Positions 1-5,869 of a stretch of 6,877 nt of DNA are shown piece by piece. This stretch comes from Deltaproteobacteria bacterium (GTDB lineage: Bacteria > Desulfobacterota_B > Binatia > Bin18). The first letter of the stretch is position 1; every line of letters begins with the position of its first letter. Under the pieces are notes generated by a model. The model was not told the origin of the DNA. It ran no database searches and saw only the letters and a list, made by a program, of their open reading frames with translations. Both the position numbers and the translations under genes were made by a program. The DNA lies in the NCBI GenBank assembly GCA_012271025.1, contig JAAXHF010000538.1, positions 1 to 6,877 of the forward strand, in the 5' to 3' direction.

Positions 1-31
1 CTTTATGAGTCCGGACCCTAGGGCGAAGATA

Positions 32-451
32 TTACGGAATAAAAATCCGTCCAGTGCCCAGGTAATTATCAAGCTCCAGAACAATGTCGAGCACGCGCAT
101 TACACATCGCTCCCGATATGCCTGTTCAACCACACGGTCGGCACGACTCAGAGTAATGACGGGAAGTGAGTCCGCCCGGTTCTCGTCACGGATGGTCCGC
201 TCTAAAGAGTCCGGTCCGATCATGTTGCGGTTATCCGTCAGCAAAAGCATCCGGTTTTCTTGGGCGAATCGCCAGACGGTACGGTCGCTACTGTCATAGG
301 ACAATCCTACCTCGGCAAAACGCGCTAATTGCAACGACACTAACTCCAGCCAGCCGGCCGCTCCCAGAGTTCCCCACAGCAGGAGTGCTTGGCCTTCGAT
401 GTTGTGATCAGCGAGCAGCGTGATTACGCTCGCTCGACTTTGTCTTTCCAC
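32..451 (-). CDS. DUF5615-type PIN-like putative toxin
   Basis: Probable ribonuclease-like toxin of a DUF433/DUF5615 pair. From the GTG at 451 it is 139 residues. The core starts LLADHN (Asp15), then SYDSSD (Asp53, Asp56) and LLLTDNRNM (Asp73). This spacing of acidic residues after short hydrophobic strands is typical of the PIN-like DUF5615/Mut7-C fold, where they would bind metal. The C-terminal half (DSLERTIRDENRADSLPVITLS onward) extends beyond a minimal domain. The start is uncertain. The frame is open up to 541, but that part lies within the upstream gene. The family normally begins just before LLADHN, where an ATC overlaps the upstream TAA. GTG 451 is the nearest conventional start but has no clear Shine-Dalgarno site. 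It is cotranscribed with, and translationally close to, the DUF433 gene. Family assignment is from motif recognition; toxicity is inferred from the pairing. Confidence 0.68.
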   Translation of the reverse strand: MERQSRASVITLLADHNIEGQALLLWGTLGAAGWLELVSLQLARFAEVGLSYDSSDRTVWRFAQENRMLLLTDNRNMIGPDSLERTIRDENRADSLPVITLSRADRVVEQAYRERCVMRVLDIVLELDNYLGTGRIFIP

Positions 452-795
452 GCTTGCAACTTCGCCCGGAGAGCCGCTTGCTCTGGCGCTAGCGGTGTTG
501 AAGGACGCCGGGCAAGGCGATCCCGGTTCCGCTCGTCCCAATAACGTCGGGTTTCCTCAGCCTGCCGCACAACCTGCCGATATTCTCGTTCGACCTCATC
601 GTGGTGGGCCGCAATATAGGCGAGAACCTCTTCCATTTGGATATCGGTCAAGCTGAACCAAGCCTGTATCAATTTCGGCGGCCACTCGGCGTGCAGGTAA
701 TCCAGGAGAGCGTAGAGCGTAATCCGTGTGCCCGCGATGGATAAGCCCCGACTCGTGCGGACCACGGTCGGGCGTGTTTGTGGCGTGTCAGTCAT
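424..795 (-). CDS. DUF433-domain antitoxin-like protein
   Basis: A 123-residue protein with a DUF433 core at about residues 10-80: RGLSIAGTRITLYALLDYL, then the helix-rich LIQAWFSLTDIQMEEVLAYIAAH. The pattern 'G-x-x-I-x-G-T-R-I-x-x-x-x-L-L-D-Y' followed by 'L-T-x-x-x-x-x-x-x-L-A-Y' is the family signature, a winged-helix-like DNA-binding fold in known members. DUF433 proteins are usually about 75 residues. This one carries a charged tail (residues 82-123, rich in R, E, Q, K and A, probably helical) that could wrap the toxin. The ATG at 795 is preceded by GAGG at a suitable distance. The stop at 424 lies against the putative toxin gene, giving the usual antitoxin-first order. Autoregulation is expected for such pairs but not demonstrated here. 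Confidence 0.78.
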   Translation of the reverse strand: MTDTPQTRPTVVRTSRGLSIAGTRITLYALLDYLHAEWPPKLIQAWFSLTDIQMEEVLAYIAAHHDEVEREYRQVVRQAEETRRYWDERNRDRLARRPSTPLAPEQAALRAKLQAWKDKVERA

Positions 796-811
796 CTGGG
801 CCTCAGCATAC

Positions 812-856
812 CAGGAGGTAGCCGTTTCTTATACCCTTTCCGCATAGTTATGTTCC
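812..856 (-). promoter_or_regulatory. possible promoter of the DUF433/DUF5615 pair
   Basis: On the minus strand TATAAG (833 to 828) is a fair -10 box, with GGAACA (856 to 851) as a poor -35 at 17 bases. It would start transcription about 25 bases before the DUF433 ATG. It sits in the 74-base region between divergent genes, so control of the two sides could be coupled. No convincing operator palindrome was found. This is a sequence-match guess only. Confidence 0.22.
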
Positions 857-857
857 T

Positions 858-864
858 GAGGAGG
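858..864 (+). promoter_or_regulatory. strong Shine-Dalgarno site of the zinc-finger remnant
   Basis: GAGGAGG lies 5 bases before the ATG at 870. It fixes the start of the broken YgiT-like gene and indicates that a real gene once began here. Confidence 0.7.
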
Positions 865-869
865 CCGCG

Positions 870-1067
870 ATGAACTGCATCCATTGTCATGGACAGATGA
901 AACGCTCACACGCCCCATTCCATGTTGGAGGGATCGCCGACCTGGGCGGACACGCCGTTGAGAGTGCCGTCTATTCCCTCACCCTTTGGGAAAGAGCCAG
1001 GGAGAGGGGGCAGCGCCATCAAGTTTGGTGCTCTGTCATCGAAAGAGAGAATGCCGAAGGTGAGTAG
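870..1067 (+). pseudogene. truncated YgiT-type zinc-finger gene remnant
   Basis: The reading frame gives 65 residues. It begins MNCIHCHGQMKRSHAPFHV, which is the start of a YgiT/MqsA-type zinc finger: an N-terminal CxxC (Cys3, Cys6) that in intact members pairs with a second CxxC about 30-40 residues later. The second pair is missing. After about residue 20 the sequence becomes GGIADLGGHAVESA and then SLTLWERARERG, which is the translation of a GC-rich hairpin repeat (976-1008) rather than protein-like sequence. The start is well supported: GAGGAGG at 858-864, 5 bases from the ATG, is the best ribosome site in the window. It is therefore probably a toxin-antitoxin-associated regulator interrupted by a repeat or deletion. 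A short expressed peptide cannot be excluded. Its stop is 6 bases before the ATG at 1074. Confidence 0.55.
976..1008. repeat. GC-rich hairpin repeat (REP-like palindrome)
   Basis: The left arm CCCTCACCCT (976-985) pairs with the right arm AGGGAGAGGG (999-1008) over 10 positions with one A-A mismatch, across a 13-base loop. In one frame this sequence translates to SLTLWERARERG, a string I recognise as a common spurious translation of intergenic palindromes in environmental genomes. It lies inside the YgiT-like reading frame at the place where family similarity has been lost. No transposase and no clear target-site duplication were seen. It may be a non-autonomous palindromic element or a REP-type unit. 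Confidence 0.6.
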
Positions 1068-1073
1068 TACGCG

Positions 1074-1463
1074 ATGATGAAGAAATGGGCTCTCCTGCTG
1101 TGGAAGGAAATCAAGAATCTCTGGGAGAAATTCACCAGTGAGTCTTTCCTACAGGGCCTTCTTATCTTCCTGCTTGTTGTGTTGGCTGCCCTTTTCCTGG
1201 AGGCGCTGGAGCCGCACATTGATCAGCCAGTAAGCCACGAATTGCCAGAGGACAGCGGCGCAATTACTGGAGCCTACACTGAAGAAGAAGCCGAAAAGTG
1301 GATTGCCGAATACGAAGCAGCCATGTCGGAGATTCCGACGGGGAGCGATGACTGCCGCCGATACCTCGCTCAGCCTCGTGGAGAAAAGCGTCAGCAGAAA
1401 GGACGCGCGTCAGTAGTTGATGGAGCGCATCGGAGCCGCTTGAGGCTCTATTCCCCGGCCTGA
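1074..1463 (+). CDS. small single-pass membrane protein, unknown function
   Basis: The reading frame is 129 residues; I do not recognise the family. It has a short basic, tryptophan-containing amphipathic start (MMKKWALLLWKEIKNLWEKF). One strongly hydrophobic segment follows at about residues 26-43 (LQGLLIFLLVVLAALFLEAL), then an acidic soluble region, residues 57-87. This suggests a cytoplasmic N terminus, one membrane anchor and a small exported or periplasmic tail. AAGGTGAG lies 9 bases upstream of the ATG, and a second in-frame ATG follows at 1077. Base composition is visibly less GC-rich than the flanking genes. From about residue 90 the sequence turns basic and unstructured (CRRYLAQPRGEKRQQKGRAS), and the end overlaps the convergent CYTH-CHAD gene by 16 bases. 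A one-base slip near the GGGG at 1340-1343 would give a more natural end at 1416. The N-terminal two thirds look real; the tail is doubtful. Confidence 0.5.
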   Translation: MMKKWALLLWKEIKNLWEKFTSESFLQGLLIFLLVVLAALFLEALEPHIDQPVSHELPEDSGAITGAYTEEEAEKWIAEYEAAMSEIPTGSDDCRRYLAQPRGEKRQQKGRASVVDGAHRSRLRLYSPA

Positions 1464-3052
1464 AGCACCGCCGCCAGCCGTTTGCGTGAGACCGTTTTCT
1501 CAAAACGTCGCCACACCTTGCCGAACCGCTGGTGCTCGGCTGCGGCGTGTTGATCCTGACTGGAGATCAGCTGCCCGAGGGCCAGCAATAAGCGTCGGTC
1601 GGTCTTGCGTAGCGGCACGGCCTGGGCATAGTCGCGCAGGCGCTCAGAGGCGACACACGCGTCCTGGTGATTGCCCAGCACGTCTTGGAGCTGCTTGATC
1701 GCGTCGATGGGTTTCTTCAGCGGGTCCCCGAAGGCTTTGTACACCTCGCGCAGAAACTCCAGCAGATAGCGCAGACGCTTGCCCCGGATGCGTAAGGCGT
1801 GCAGCAGCTCGGCCGGAGAGTGGGGCTCGATAGCCCGGCCGCGTTTGAGCAGCTGCCTGAGGTTGCGGTCCACGGCCGGGGCGGCCGCGTCGCAGATACG
1901 TATCGCGCCAAATTGACGCAGGGCCACAGCCGAGGGACCGCGCTGCACAAAGCGCTCGAAGCGTTCCATCAGCCGGATATAGCGCCGACTGCTGAAAGTC
2001 TTGATCAGCCGCCGCCGGCTGTGCTGCCACTCCTCGGCCAGGTGGCGTTCGTACAAGGCCAGGTGGGTGGCATCGTCGGCCGGAATGGCCTCCATGTAGT
2101 GCTTGAGATTTTCGCGGTACACATCGAGGTCACGGACCTCGCCCAAGACCCGCGCAGCCCAGCGAAACTCGGCATTCAGACCGGTGACCGCGCGTGCCGG
2201 CAACACCGTTCGAAAGACGCGCAGGGCAGCCCGGATATGCCGCATGGCCACCCGCATCTGGTGGACGCCCTCGGGTTCCAGACCCTCCCAGGCGCGGGGT
2301 TGCTGGAGTCTCAATATCCGGGCCTGCTGAGCCAGATGATAATACGCCAGCTGAATCAAGGGGTCTGTCGGGCTCAAGGGATGTTGCGGCGTGGTCGTTT
2401 CGGTCGGGACGGACAGCCCGGTGGTTTGCAGGCCGCGCTGAAACTTGTTCAGCCGGGCAGGTAGAATATCGACCTTTTTGGGCAGCAGGCCGGCCAACTG
2501 TACCAGCGGTTCCTGGGAGCCGCGCTTGAGTTCGAGTTCGATCTCGCCGAAGTGCAGCACGCCCGGCGCCAGCTTGGCGTGTGTATCGCCGCTGATCTGA
2601 ACCTGGTCGATGGCGAGTTCTATCACCGTCGACGGTGGATCGTCCGGGCTGGACAGCATATACACGCTGCGCTGGTTGCGGACCACAAACAGCTCGCGGA
2701 CTTTCCTGGTGCCGAGCAGGCCGGCCAGGCGGTTCTGGACCGGCCCCGAAGGCAGAGCCGACAGCCGTTTGTGGGAGACGAGCAGCCGTTGTTCGATCTC
2801 TTCGCGAACCTGAATGGCGCTGTCGCGCAAACCCAGCCCCTTGAGGGCCAGGGTCTGCTTGCCGTTGCTGTCGCGCAGGCGATAGCCCCAGCCGGCCCGA
2901 AAAATCGTCCAATCCGAGGTATCGAAATAGCGGTCAACGATGGTCTGGTTGGCGTGCGGTTCAACCCCGTAGCCCAGCTCCCGCAGCACGGCCAGCAGCT
3001 GACCGATGTGCTGTGAGTCCTGAACGAGGAATTTGGCTTCGATTTCCGGCAC
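1448..3052 (-). CDS. CYTH-CHAD domain protein (predicted inorganic triphosphatase / polyphosphate-binding)
   Basis: A 534-residue two-domain protein. The N-terminal CYTH domain (about 1-205) opens with the ExExK signature EIEAK (Glu3, Glu5, Lys7). It continues with RYFDTSDW (41-48), YRLRDSNGKQTLALKG (57-72) and the late strand EIELELKRG (170-178). These charged residues line the triphosphate tunnel and bind metal. The CHAD domain (about 230-520) is alpha-helical with VHQMRVAMRHIRAALRVF (263-280), LGEVRDLDVY (303-312), LHALRIRGKRLRYLLEFL (417-434) and LQDVLGNHQD (455-464), the basic histidine-rich helices that bind polyphosphate in this family. Architecture and length are close to E. coli YgiF, an inorganic triphosphatase. 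It is probably cytoplasmic: no signal or membrane segment is seen. The start is GTG, with GGAAGAG (3066 to 3060) 7 bases upstream. It is monocistronic here, convergent with the small membrane gene. Substrate is inferred from the family. Confidence 0.93.
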   Translation of the reverse strand: MPEIEAKFLVQDSQHIGQLLAVLRELGYGVEPHANQTIVDRYFDTSDWTIFRAGWGYRLRDSNGKQTLALKGLGLRDSAIQVREEIEQRLLVSHKRLSALPSGPVQNRLAGLLGTRKVRELFVVRNQRSVYMLSSPDDPPSTVIELAIDQVQISGDTHAKLAPGVLHFGEIELELKRGSQEPLVQLAGLLPKKVDILPARLNKFQRGLQTTGLSVPTETTTPQHPLSPTDPLIQLAYYHLAQQARILRLQQPRAWEGLEPEGVHQMRVAMRHIRAALRVFRTVLPARAVTGLNAEFRWAARVLGEVRDLDVYRENLKHYMEAIPADDATHLALYERHLAEEWQHSRRRLIKTFSSRRYIRLMERFERFVQRGPSAVALRQFGAIRICDAAAPAVDRNLRQLLKRGRAIEPHSPAELLHALRIRGKRLRYLLEFLREVYKAFGDPLKKPIDAIKQLQDVLGNHQDACVASERLRDYAQAVPLRKTDRRLLLALGQLISSQDQHAAAEHQRFGKVWRRFEKTVSRKRLAAVLQAGE

Positions 3053-3255
3053 CAGAGTTCTCTTCCGCCTAGAACGTTACAGAAATCACGACCGCGTGTC
3101 GAGAATATCGGGTGTCCTTCGACTTCAGGCGCAACGCGCCTGACGCTCAGGACGAACGGAGAGGAGGCCGTTAGTCCTGAGCGTAGCGTCAGCGAAGTCG
3201 AAGGACCGCCCACCCGTCATGCCGCACCTGTTCCCGGAAGGGCATCGTGATGTCC
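3053..3255. other. intergenic region with a long inverted repeat
   Basis: 203 bases between the tcuB stop and the CYTH-CHAD start, both on the minus strand. I see no gene here. It contains the ribosome site of the CYTH-CHAD gene, the inverted repeat at 3114-3206, and about 50 bases next to tcuB with no recognised signal. If the repeat folds in RNA it could end or attenuate tcuAB transcription before the CYTH-CHAD gene, which argues against one operon. Confidence 0.7.
3114..3206. repeat. long inverted repeat of a widespread environmental intergenic type
   Basis: The outer arms GTCCTTCGACTTC (3114-3126) and GAAGTCGAAGGAC (3194-3206) are perfect complements. Further in, CGCTCAGGAC (3144-3153) pairs with GTCCTGAGCG (3174-3183), and AACGG (3155-3159) with CCGTT (3168-3172), leaving the loop AGAGGAGG. 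The left arm carries an extra small hairpin, GGCGC-AAC-GCGCC (3128-3140), where the right arm has a shorter, different spacer. The core resembles the CTTCGAC...CTCAGGACGAACGG palindromes I know from many environmental bacterial genomes. It could act as a rho-independent-like barrier, but there is no T-tract. No coding function is apparent. Confidence 0.8.
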
Positions 3256-4368
3256 TTATGGAGAGCTTGTGTTATGACGATTCCCTTCCTGGGCGTAGCG
3301 CACCAGCGCCGCGTAGCGATACACGGCGTGGACGAACTTGCCGTACGGAAAGGTAACGAACAGTCCGGCCACGAAGCCCAGGTGAATGACCAGCAGGCTG
3401 CCCATGGCTGCGGTCTCCCGCGCGGCCAGCAGGACCAGACCGCTCAGACTGGTCAGAAACAGCAGGACCAGAAAGCCGACATCCATGCCCCAGACGCTCT
3501 CTGCGGCCGGTCGCGGGTCGCTGCGCCACTTGAGCCACAGCAAGCCGGCGGGGCCGACCAAAAGCCCCAGCCCGCCGACCGTGCCCAGCACGACCGGCAG
3601 GCTGGTGTACGGGTAGGGCGCCTGCCAGGCAAAAACGTGGTGGTAGACGGCGGCCGTGCTGGTCGCCAGAAGATCGAGCCCAAACCCGTAAAAGGTGAGG
3701 TGATGCAACCATCTTCTGCGCTGCGAGAAACCCGCGTCAGGGTAGTTGCAGCCGTGACCGCCACCGCCCAGATAGGTCAGCCGCAGGGCGTCCCAGCCGC
3801 CCCGGGCCAGGGCCGGGAGGTCGGCCAAGTCGCGCCATCGGCCGCCGATGGCGCGCCAGAACCGTGCCAGGCCGATGCCCAGGGCCAGCACAATCAGGCC
3901 GCTCAGGACCAGGGCCGGCACCACCATCAGCCGGTAGGGAATCACCTCGTAAAAAGCGCCCGGGCCGGTGTGCGACGAGAAGACGACCGAGGCGTCCTGC
4001 CAGCCCAGCACCAGCGCCACGATGAGACCGAGGCTGGCCAGGCTGATCAGGCCGAGCGCCAGGCCGTTGCGTCGAAACAGCCCGGCCAGGACGCGCGGCC
4101 AGGCAAAGTCCCGGTAGCTGTCCAGCCGCAGAGCCGACAGGGTCTGGGGGACGTTGACCCCGAACTCGTGCGGCGGCGCGTACTGGCAGGCGTAGTAGCA
4201 GCCCCGACAGTTGTGGCACAGATTGGCCAGATAGACCGTATCCTCGGCGTCAAACTTGGTGCGCAGCTCCATGGCCGGAAACACGGCGCAAAACCCCTCG
4301 CAATAGCGGCACGCATTGCAGATCGTCATCAGCCGCTGGGCTTCGCTCAGGAGTTCAGCTGAGGGCAT
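3256..4368 (-). CDS. tcuB: TcuB: membrane iron-sulfur/b-heme electron-transfer protein for tricarballylate oxidation
   Basis: A 370-residue protein; Salmonella TcuB is about 379. The N-terminal ferredoxin-like part has two CxxCxxCxxxC clusters, Cys17/20/23/27 (ICNACRYCEGFC) and Cys51/54/57/61 (LCHNCRGCYYAC), each expected to hold a [4Fe-4S] centre. About six membrane segments follow: roughly 102-123, 146-170, 221-245, 258-280, 292-316 and 322-348. Histidines at their edges (His222/223, His243/244, His329, His347) could ligate b-type heme, as described for the related CobZ. The loop GGGGHGCNYP (201-210) is typical of TcuB. In the known system TcuB reoxidises the reduced FAD of TcuA and delivers electrons to the quinone pool. 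ATG 4368 is chosen because GGGAGG (4383 to 4378) lies 9 bases upstream; a TTG at 4401 is less likely. It overlaps the end of tcuA by 14 bases, implying translational coupling. CobZ-like activity is the main alternative. Confidence 0.9.
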   Translation of the reverse strand: MPSAELLSEAQRLMTICNACRYCEGFCAVFPAMELRTKFDAEDTVYLANLCHNCRGCYYACQYAPPHEFGVNVPQTLSALRLDSYRDFAWPRVLAGLFRRNGLALGLISLASLGLIVALVLGWQDASVVFSSHTGPGAFYEVIPYRLMVVPALVLSGLIVLALGIGLARFWRAIGGRWRDLADLPALARGGWDALRLTYLGGGGHGCNYPDAGFSQRRRWLHHLTFYGFGLDLLATSTAAVYHHVFAWQAPYPYTSLPVVLGTVGGLGLLVGPAGLLWLKWRSDPRPAAESVWGMDVGFLVLLFLTSLSGLVLLAARETAAMGSLLVIHLGFVAGLFVTFPYGKFVHAVYRYAALVRYAQEGNRHNTSSP

Positions 4369-5761
4369 GGCGGGCCGCCTCCCGTCCGGCAATTCGACCA
4401 AAAACCGTCCCGATGGTCATGCCAAAGCCGGCCATATAGCCCTGGCCGAGAATATTGCCGGCCATGATCTCGCCGGCCGCATACATATTGGGGGCGGGTT
4501 TCCCGCCGTGCATGACGATCTGGGCGCGTTCGTTCACGCCGACGCCCAGATAGGTAAAGGTAATGCCCGGCCGGAGCGGATAGGCCAGGAAGGGCGGCGT
4601 GTCGAGCGGCACGGCCCAGTGGCTCTTGGGAGGGTCGAGGCCGTGGGTGGCGCAGCCGTCCAACTCTGCGGGGTCAAACCGACCGGGCCGGATGGCGGCG
4701 TTGAACGCGGCCAGGGTGTGGGCCAGCTCGGCCGCGTCGAGTTCAAGTTTACCGGCCAACTCAAGGATGGAGGCGGTCTCAATGGGCGGGAAAACGGACG
4801 GCATGAATTTCCCCAGCGCCTTGGCGTCAATAATCGCATAGGCGATCTGGTCCGGCTGCTGAGCCACAATCCTGCCCCAGATGGCGTAGCGCTTGGGCCA
4901 GAAATCCTCGCCCTCGTCATAGAAGCGCTTGGCTTGCTTGTTGACCACAATGCCGAACGGCACGCAGTCCAGGCGGGTGACAATGCCGCCGTCAAACTTG
5001 GGCGCTCGGGCGTCAATCGCCACGGCGTGACACTGGCGCGGGTCGCCCACCGGCTGCGCCCCGTTGTCGAGCAGGACCCGCAGCAGGGTGCCGGTGTTGT
5101 ACGGGGTGCCGCGGATGAGGAAGTTGTCGGCAGCCGCACCCCAGTACTCCTTGAGCCAGGCGATGTTGGCCTGAAATCCGCCGGCGGCCACCACGACCGT
5201 CCGCGCCTGGACCTGCCGGGCCGATTCACCCGAGCCCACCAGCGCGCCCCAGCAGCGGCCGTCGCGCATGATCAGGTCGGTCACTTCCGACTCATAGGCA
5301 ATCCGCACCCCGAGCTGTTGGGCGGTGTGGTAATAGGCGTTCAGCAGCGCCTTGCCTCCGCCCAGAAAAAAGGCGTTTGTGCGTGACAGGTTCAGCGTGC
5401 CACGCAGGGGAGCCTGAAAGCGGCCGCCGTGAGCCTCCATCCAGACACCGATGTCGGTGGACTCGCGTAGGGTCAGGCGGGCGAGGTGTTCGTCGGTCTT
5501 GCCGGCGGTGACCCGCAGCAGGTCGTCCCAGAACTCGTCCTCGTCATACGGCCCGGTCAGGAAGGCGTTGGCCCGCGTGTGCACATAGCGCAGGTTGCGC
5601 GTGTGGCGGCTATCGCCGCCCCGAAACGCCTCGGGCGCGCACTCCAGCAGCAGCACGCTGGCCCCGCTCCGGGCGGCGGTCATGGCCGCGCACAGGGCGG
5701 CATTTCCCCCGCCGATGACCAGCACGTCAAAGGTCTGGGACAGATCCGGTTCGGCTTCCAT
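4355..5761 (-). CDS. tcuA: TcuA: FAD-dependent tricarballylate dehydrogenase
   Basis: A 468-residue flavoprotein, essentially the length of characterised TcuA. It would oxidise tricarballylate to cis-aconitate, which feeds the citric acid cycle, passing electrons to TcuB. It starts with a Rossmann FAD-binding site, FDVLVIGGGNAALCAA (11-26), with Glu40 at the end of the second strand (ASVLLLE). The diagnostic RGGDSRHTRNLRYVH (47-61) and RTNAFFLGGGKALLNAYY (127-144) follow, then AAGGF (192-196), and the C-terminal FAD/substrate block YPLRPGITFTYLGVGV (394-409) and NMYAAGEIMAGN...GYMAGFGMTIGTVFGRIAGREAA (425-463). ATG 5761 is chosen although the frame stays open to 6691, because family similarity begins here and the region beyond encodes a helicase on the other strand. 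No clear Shine-Dalgarno site precedes it. The pair resembles a split CobZ, so a precorrin-3B or other oxidase role remains possible. No membrane segment or signal peptide is seen. Confidence 0.92.
   Translation of the reverse strand: MEAEPDLSQTFDVLVIGGGNAALCAAMTAARSGASVLLLECAPEAFRGGDSRHTRNLRYVHTRANAFLTGPYDEDEFWDDLLRVTAGKTDEHLARLTLRESTDIGVWMEAHGGRFQAPLRGTLNLSRTNAFFLGGGKALLNAYYHTAQQLGVRIAYESEVTDLIMRDGRCWGALVGSGESARQVQARTVVVAAGGFQANIAWLKEYWGAAADNFLIRGTPYNTGTLLRVLLDNGAQPVGDPRQCHAVAIDARAPKFDGGIVTRLDCVPFGIVVNKQAKRFYDEGEDFWPKRYAIWGRIVAQQPDQIAYAIIDAKALGKFMPSVFPPIETASILELAGKLELDAAELAHTLAAFNAAIRPGRFDPAELDGCATHGLDPPKSHWAVPLDTPPFLAYPLRPGITFTYLGVGVNERAQIVMHGGKPAPNMYAAGEIMAGNILGQGYMAGFGMTIGTVFGRIAGREAARHALS
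4378..4383 (-). promoter_or_regulatory. ribosome binding site deciding the tcuB start
   Basis: On the minus strand GGGAGG ends 9 bases before the ATG at 4368. It lies inside the last codons of tcuA and favours this ATG over the TTG at 4401. Confidence 0.6.
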
Positions 5762-5869
5762 GCAGGCCGAAATTATGCGGCTTGGGTCATTCCTGCAAGA
5801 GCCGGAGATAGTCAGCAGGGTGCACTTTGGTATAGTCTGCCCAGAACAACCAAGGGAGGTATCGCCACT
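5762..5869. promoter_or_regulatory. divergent control region between tcuA and the PIF1-like helicase
   Basis: 108 bases between two genes reading outward. On the plus strand TGG-TATAGT (5828-5836) is an extended -10 box with no good -35, which would start helicase transcription near 5843. GGGAGG at 5854-5859 then sits 10 bases before the GTG. On the minus strand CATAAT (5777 to 5772) is a fair -10, but it would start transcription only a few bases before the tcuA ATG, giving an almost leaderless message. No clear regulator-binding palindrome was found. Promoter calls are by eye. Confidence 0.4.

Noticed and set aside
33..52. A small inverted repeat, ACGGA...TCCGT, around the end of the toxin gene, considered as a terminator.
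   Set aside because: The stem is only 5 pairs and lies within the last codons of the gene, with no T-tract after it on the minus strand.
976..1008. The hairpin considered as a rho-independent terminator of the zinc-finger gene.
   Set aside because: No run of T follows on either strand, and the sequence matches a dispersed palindrome type better.
1799..2464. A 221-codon plus-strand frame opposite the CHAD domain.
   Set aside because: It is antisense to conserved CHAD helices and has no ribosome site or recognisable motif.
2130..2912. A 260-codon minus-strand frame in another phase of the CYTH-CHAD gene.
   Set aside because: It is an Arg/Pro/Gly-rich shadow of the real frame.
3247..4362. A 371-codon plus-strand open frame opposite tcuB.
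   Set aside because: It is rich in Gln, Gly, Ala, Arg and Pro with no domain pattern, and lies wholly antisense to a protein with two iron-sulfur motifs and six membrane spans.
4316..5386. A 356-codon plus-strand open frame opposite tcuA.
   Set aside because: Its composition is low-complexity antisense type, while the minus strand carries clear flavoprotein motifs through the whole span.
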